The notes beneath the pieces were generated by a model, which did not search any database, was not told where the DNA came from, and saw only the letters and a program-made list of their open reading frames with translations. Shown in pieces: positions 5,600 to 6,893 of a DNA stretch of 6,893 nt (position 1 is the first letter of the stretch; each line of letters opens with the position of its first letter). A program made the translations under genes and the position numbers. Source of the stretch: Candidatus Gallibacteroides avistercoris (GTDB lineage Bacteria > Bacteroidota > Bacteroidia > Bacteroidales > CHK158-818). The stretch covers positions 1 to 6,893 of the forward strand of contig DVNA01000082.1 of NCBI GenBank assembly GCA_018714665.1. Direction: 5' to 3'.

Positions 5600-5634
5600 A
5601 GAACAGGAATTCCATTCTGTTCTATTAGCAGAAT
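5600..5634 (+). repeat. Two overlapping, mutually exclusive hairpins in the leader
   Basis: AGAACAG (5600-5606) pairs with CTGTTCT (5617-5623). Alternatively ATTCTG (5614-5619) pairs with CAGAAT (5629-5634). Both need bases 5617-5619, so only one stem can form at a time. Stems are short (6-7 bp). Confidence 0.35.
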
Positions 5635-5706
5635 TCTTGATCTGAACAACCAACACGAATTGTCGAATTTCAAAAACTTTCGTGCATACCAATAAATATT
5701 CTGCCT

Positions 5707-6867
5707 ATGAAGTTGAAATACCAAATTCTTTTAAGTCTCTTATATTTTGTTTGTGACGTAACACAAGCTCAAAATACCTCCGCGAATACCCGTCAAGAAA
5801 TTCTGGGAGATACACTACTCTTTCGGTTTACTCCTGAAAATCAGATGTTCCTGTCTGATTATGAAGAAAATAAAGAATCTATTCAGACATTGACTCAGTT
5901 GGTCCGAATAAACAAGCCCTCTATTGACTCAGGAGACATAAAGGTTCGGGTGCTTGGCTTTTGTTCTTCTTATGAATCCGTGAAAGAAAACCTGGCAGCG
6001 GCCAAGAACCGGAGCAATCAGGTAAAGTCTTACCTTATCGTTCATGAGGGTTTAAAAGAAGGCAACTTCCGGACAACCAATTCTACTCGCCAATGGCGAG
6101 GATTAACGGATGCGGTTGTGATAACTTATTTATTTGAGACTAAAACCCGTGAATCTTCAACATTCTCAAAAAGCCAGCAAGATACGGTGCACTCCATTGA
6201 AAAGACTCTTCCACAAGAGGATTCTCTCTCCACAAAGGAAATAACGAAGGCGAAATCTGATTCTTCGTTACAAATAGAACATCCGTTAACCAAGAAAGAA
6301 AATCAAGTTATCTCCCAAGAAAGTTCTTTCTCGCAAACCGATACAAAGGCAGCGGCGGTAGAGAAGGACAGGCCATATCGATGGGCAATCAAAACCAACA
6401 TGGCTTATTGGGCGGCAACCGTAGCAAATTTGGGTATAGAATATAGCTTTGGAAAACATTATTCCATTGATTTGCCTATCATTTACAGCCCGTATACGAT
6501 AGCACGGGATTACCAATTGCGTCTTCTGGCGGTACAACCCGAACTACGTTATTGGTTACGCAATCCTATGCAGGCACACTTTTTCGGAGTACATCTCAAT
6601 ATTGGAGCCTTCAATATTGCTGTTGATTCCAAAAATCGGTATCAATCTCCTGACGGTTTTTATGGCGTAGGACTCAGTTACGGGTATATGCTGCCTTTCG
6701 CCCGCCATTGGGCGGCCGAATTTACAATCGGGGCAGGATATGTTCATTCTAAATATGACAGCTTCTATAACATTCCAAATGGAGCGTGCTACAAGAAAGG
6801 GGCATCTTACAATTATTGGGGGCTCACCAAAATAGGTATCGGGGTATTGTATAGATTCGGTAAATAA
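5707..6867 (+). CDS. OmpA-like/DUF3575 outer-membrane protein, probable first gene of a fimbria-type operon
   Basis: Predicted exported protein of 386 residues. Residues 1-21 (MKLKYQILLSLLYFVCDVTQA) form a Sec signal peptide, probably cleaved before QN at 22. Residues about 36-142 resemble an OmpA-type periplasmic domain: LLFRFTPENQMFLSDYEENKESI, IKVRVLGFCSSYES and AAAKNRSNQVKSYLI follow the beta-alpha pattern with the 'xxxRxxxVxxYL' helix, although the usual peptidoglycan-binding Asp/Arg pair is not obvious. Residues about 145-222 are a Ser/Thr/Lys/Gln-rich linker. Residues about 224-386 are a DUF3575 domain (RWAIKTNMAYWAATVANLGIEYSFGKHYSIDLPIIYSPY, LQPELRYWLR-like VQPELRYWLRNPMQAHFFGVHLNIGAFN, WGLTKIGIGVLYRFGK), a membrane-associated beta-barrel-like fold. 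DUF3575 genes commonly open FimA/Mfa-type fimbrial operons of Bacteroidales, usually followed by a DUF3868 gene and fimbrillins. A next gene begins 14 nt downstream, which fits, but the operon itself is outside the window. Confidence 0.85.
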   Translation: MKLKYQILLSLLYFVCDVTQAQNTSANTRQEILGDTLLFRFTPENQMFLSDYEENKESIQTLTQLVRINKPSIDSGDIKVRVLGFCSSYESVKENLAAAKNRSNQVKSYLIVHEGLKEGNFRTTNSTRQWRGLTDAVVITYLFETKTRESSTFSKSQQDTVHSIEKTLPQEDSLSTKEITKAKSDSSLQIEHPLTKKENQVISQESSFSQTDTKAAAVEKDRPYRWAIKTNMAYWAATVANLGIEYSFGKHYSIDLPIIYSPYTIARDYQLRLLAVQPELRYWLRNPMQAHFFGVHLNIGAFNIAVDSKNRYQSPDGFYGVGLSYGYMLPFARHWAAEFTIGAGYVHSKYDSFYNIPNGACYKKGASYNYWGLTKIGIGVLYRFGK

Positions 6868-6881
6868 GACCAAAAAGAGTT

Positions 6882-6893
6882 ATGAGAAAGTAT
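6882..6893 (+). CDS. Start of next gene, truncated by window end
   Basis: ATG AGA AAG TAT (MRKY...) begins 14 nt after the preceding stop, behind an A-rich stretch (CCAAAAAGAGTT) typical of Bacteroidales translation starts. Only four codons are visible. By context it could be the DUF3868 gene of a fimbria-type operon, but nothing in the sequence shows this. Confidence 0.35.

Larger units (their letters stand above)
5390..5706 (+). other. Long AT-rich 5' leader of the DUF3575 gene
   Basis: About 315 nt lie between the predicted transcription start and the ATG at 5707. I see no gene in it. It contains AAATATCT/AGATATTT (5425-5432 with 5450-5457), clustered TTAACC half-sites (5469-5540), and two overlapping hairpins near 5600-5634. 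The length is unusual for Bacteroidales genes and suggests leader-based or operator-based control, although an additional promoter closer to the gene has not been excluded. Confidence 0.4.

Noticed and set aside
5280..5700. Invertible promoter flanked by inverted repeats
   Set aside because: I compared both flanks of the promoter at 5351-5383 and found only short AT-rich matches (AGATATT/AATATCT at about 5319 and 5426, and AAAGTTT/AAACTTT), too weak for recombinase sites.
6286..6873. Minus-strand frames opposite the DUF3575 gene
   Set aside because: No recognisable domain; they mirror a strong + strand coding gene.

Overview
The window looks like chromosomal DNA from a gut-type Bacteroidales (Bacteroidota); I cannot fix the genus. 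The reasons are: promoters of the TTG / TAnnTTTG type, A-rich starts without Shine-Dalgarno sequences, an ECF sigma factor paired with an anti-sigma factor that carries an outer-membrane barrel, a NigD-like lipoprotein with an acidic stretch after its lipid-anchored cysteine, and a DUF3575 protein of the fimbrial type. All convincing genes are on the + strand.

Layout. (1) 102-455 encodes a small orphan HTH (XRE-like) protein, followed by a possible terminator. (2) 694-1938 encodes a DUF1015 protein with its own promoter at 630-661; a TTG start at 631 would lie inside that promoter and is rejected. (3) 2042-4672 is the centrepiece: an ECF sigma factor, a large single-TM anti-sigma factor with a C-terminal beta-barrel, and a NigD-like lipoprotein. 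This matches the dual membrane-spanning anti-sigma (Dma) systems with their sigma partners (Das), which in Bacteroides thetaiotaomicron control outer-membrane vesicle formation through NigD1. A 16-bp perfect hairpin precedes the sigma gene, and one arm motif recurs in front of the lipoprotein gene. (4) 4692-4788 holds two consecutive terminator-like hairpins. (5) 4833-5125 holds a 12-bp inverted repeat abutting the decayed, frameshifted 5' end of a tyrosine recombinase gene. (6) 5126-5706 has no recognisable gene but contains a near-consensus promoter and an unusually long leader of roughly 315 nt. (7) 5707-6867 encodes an OmpA-like/DUF3575 protein, probably the first gene of a fimbria-type operon, and a next gene starts at 6882 and runs off the window.

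How the parts work together (inference from family knowledge). The barrel protein would hold the sigma factor at the inner membrane with its cytoplasmic N-terminus while sensing the outer membrane with its C-terminal barrel. Release of the sigma factor would alter expression of the envelope lipoprotein next door and perhaps vesiculation. The fimbria-type locus is a separate surface module, and the recombinase relic lies between the two.
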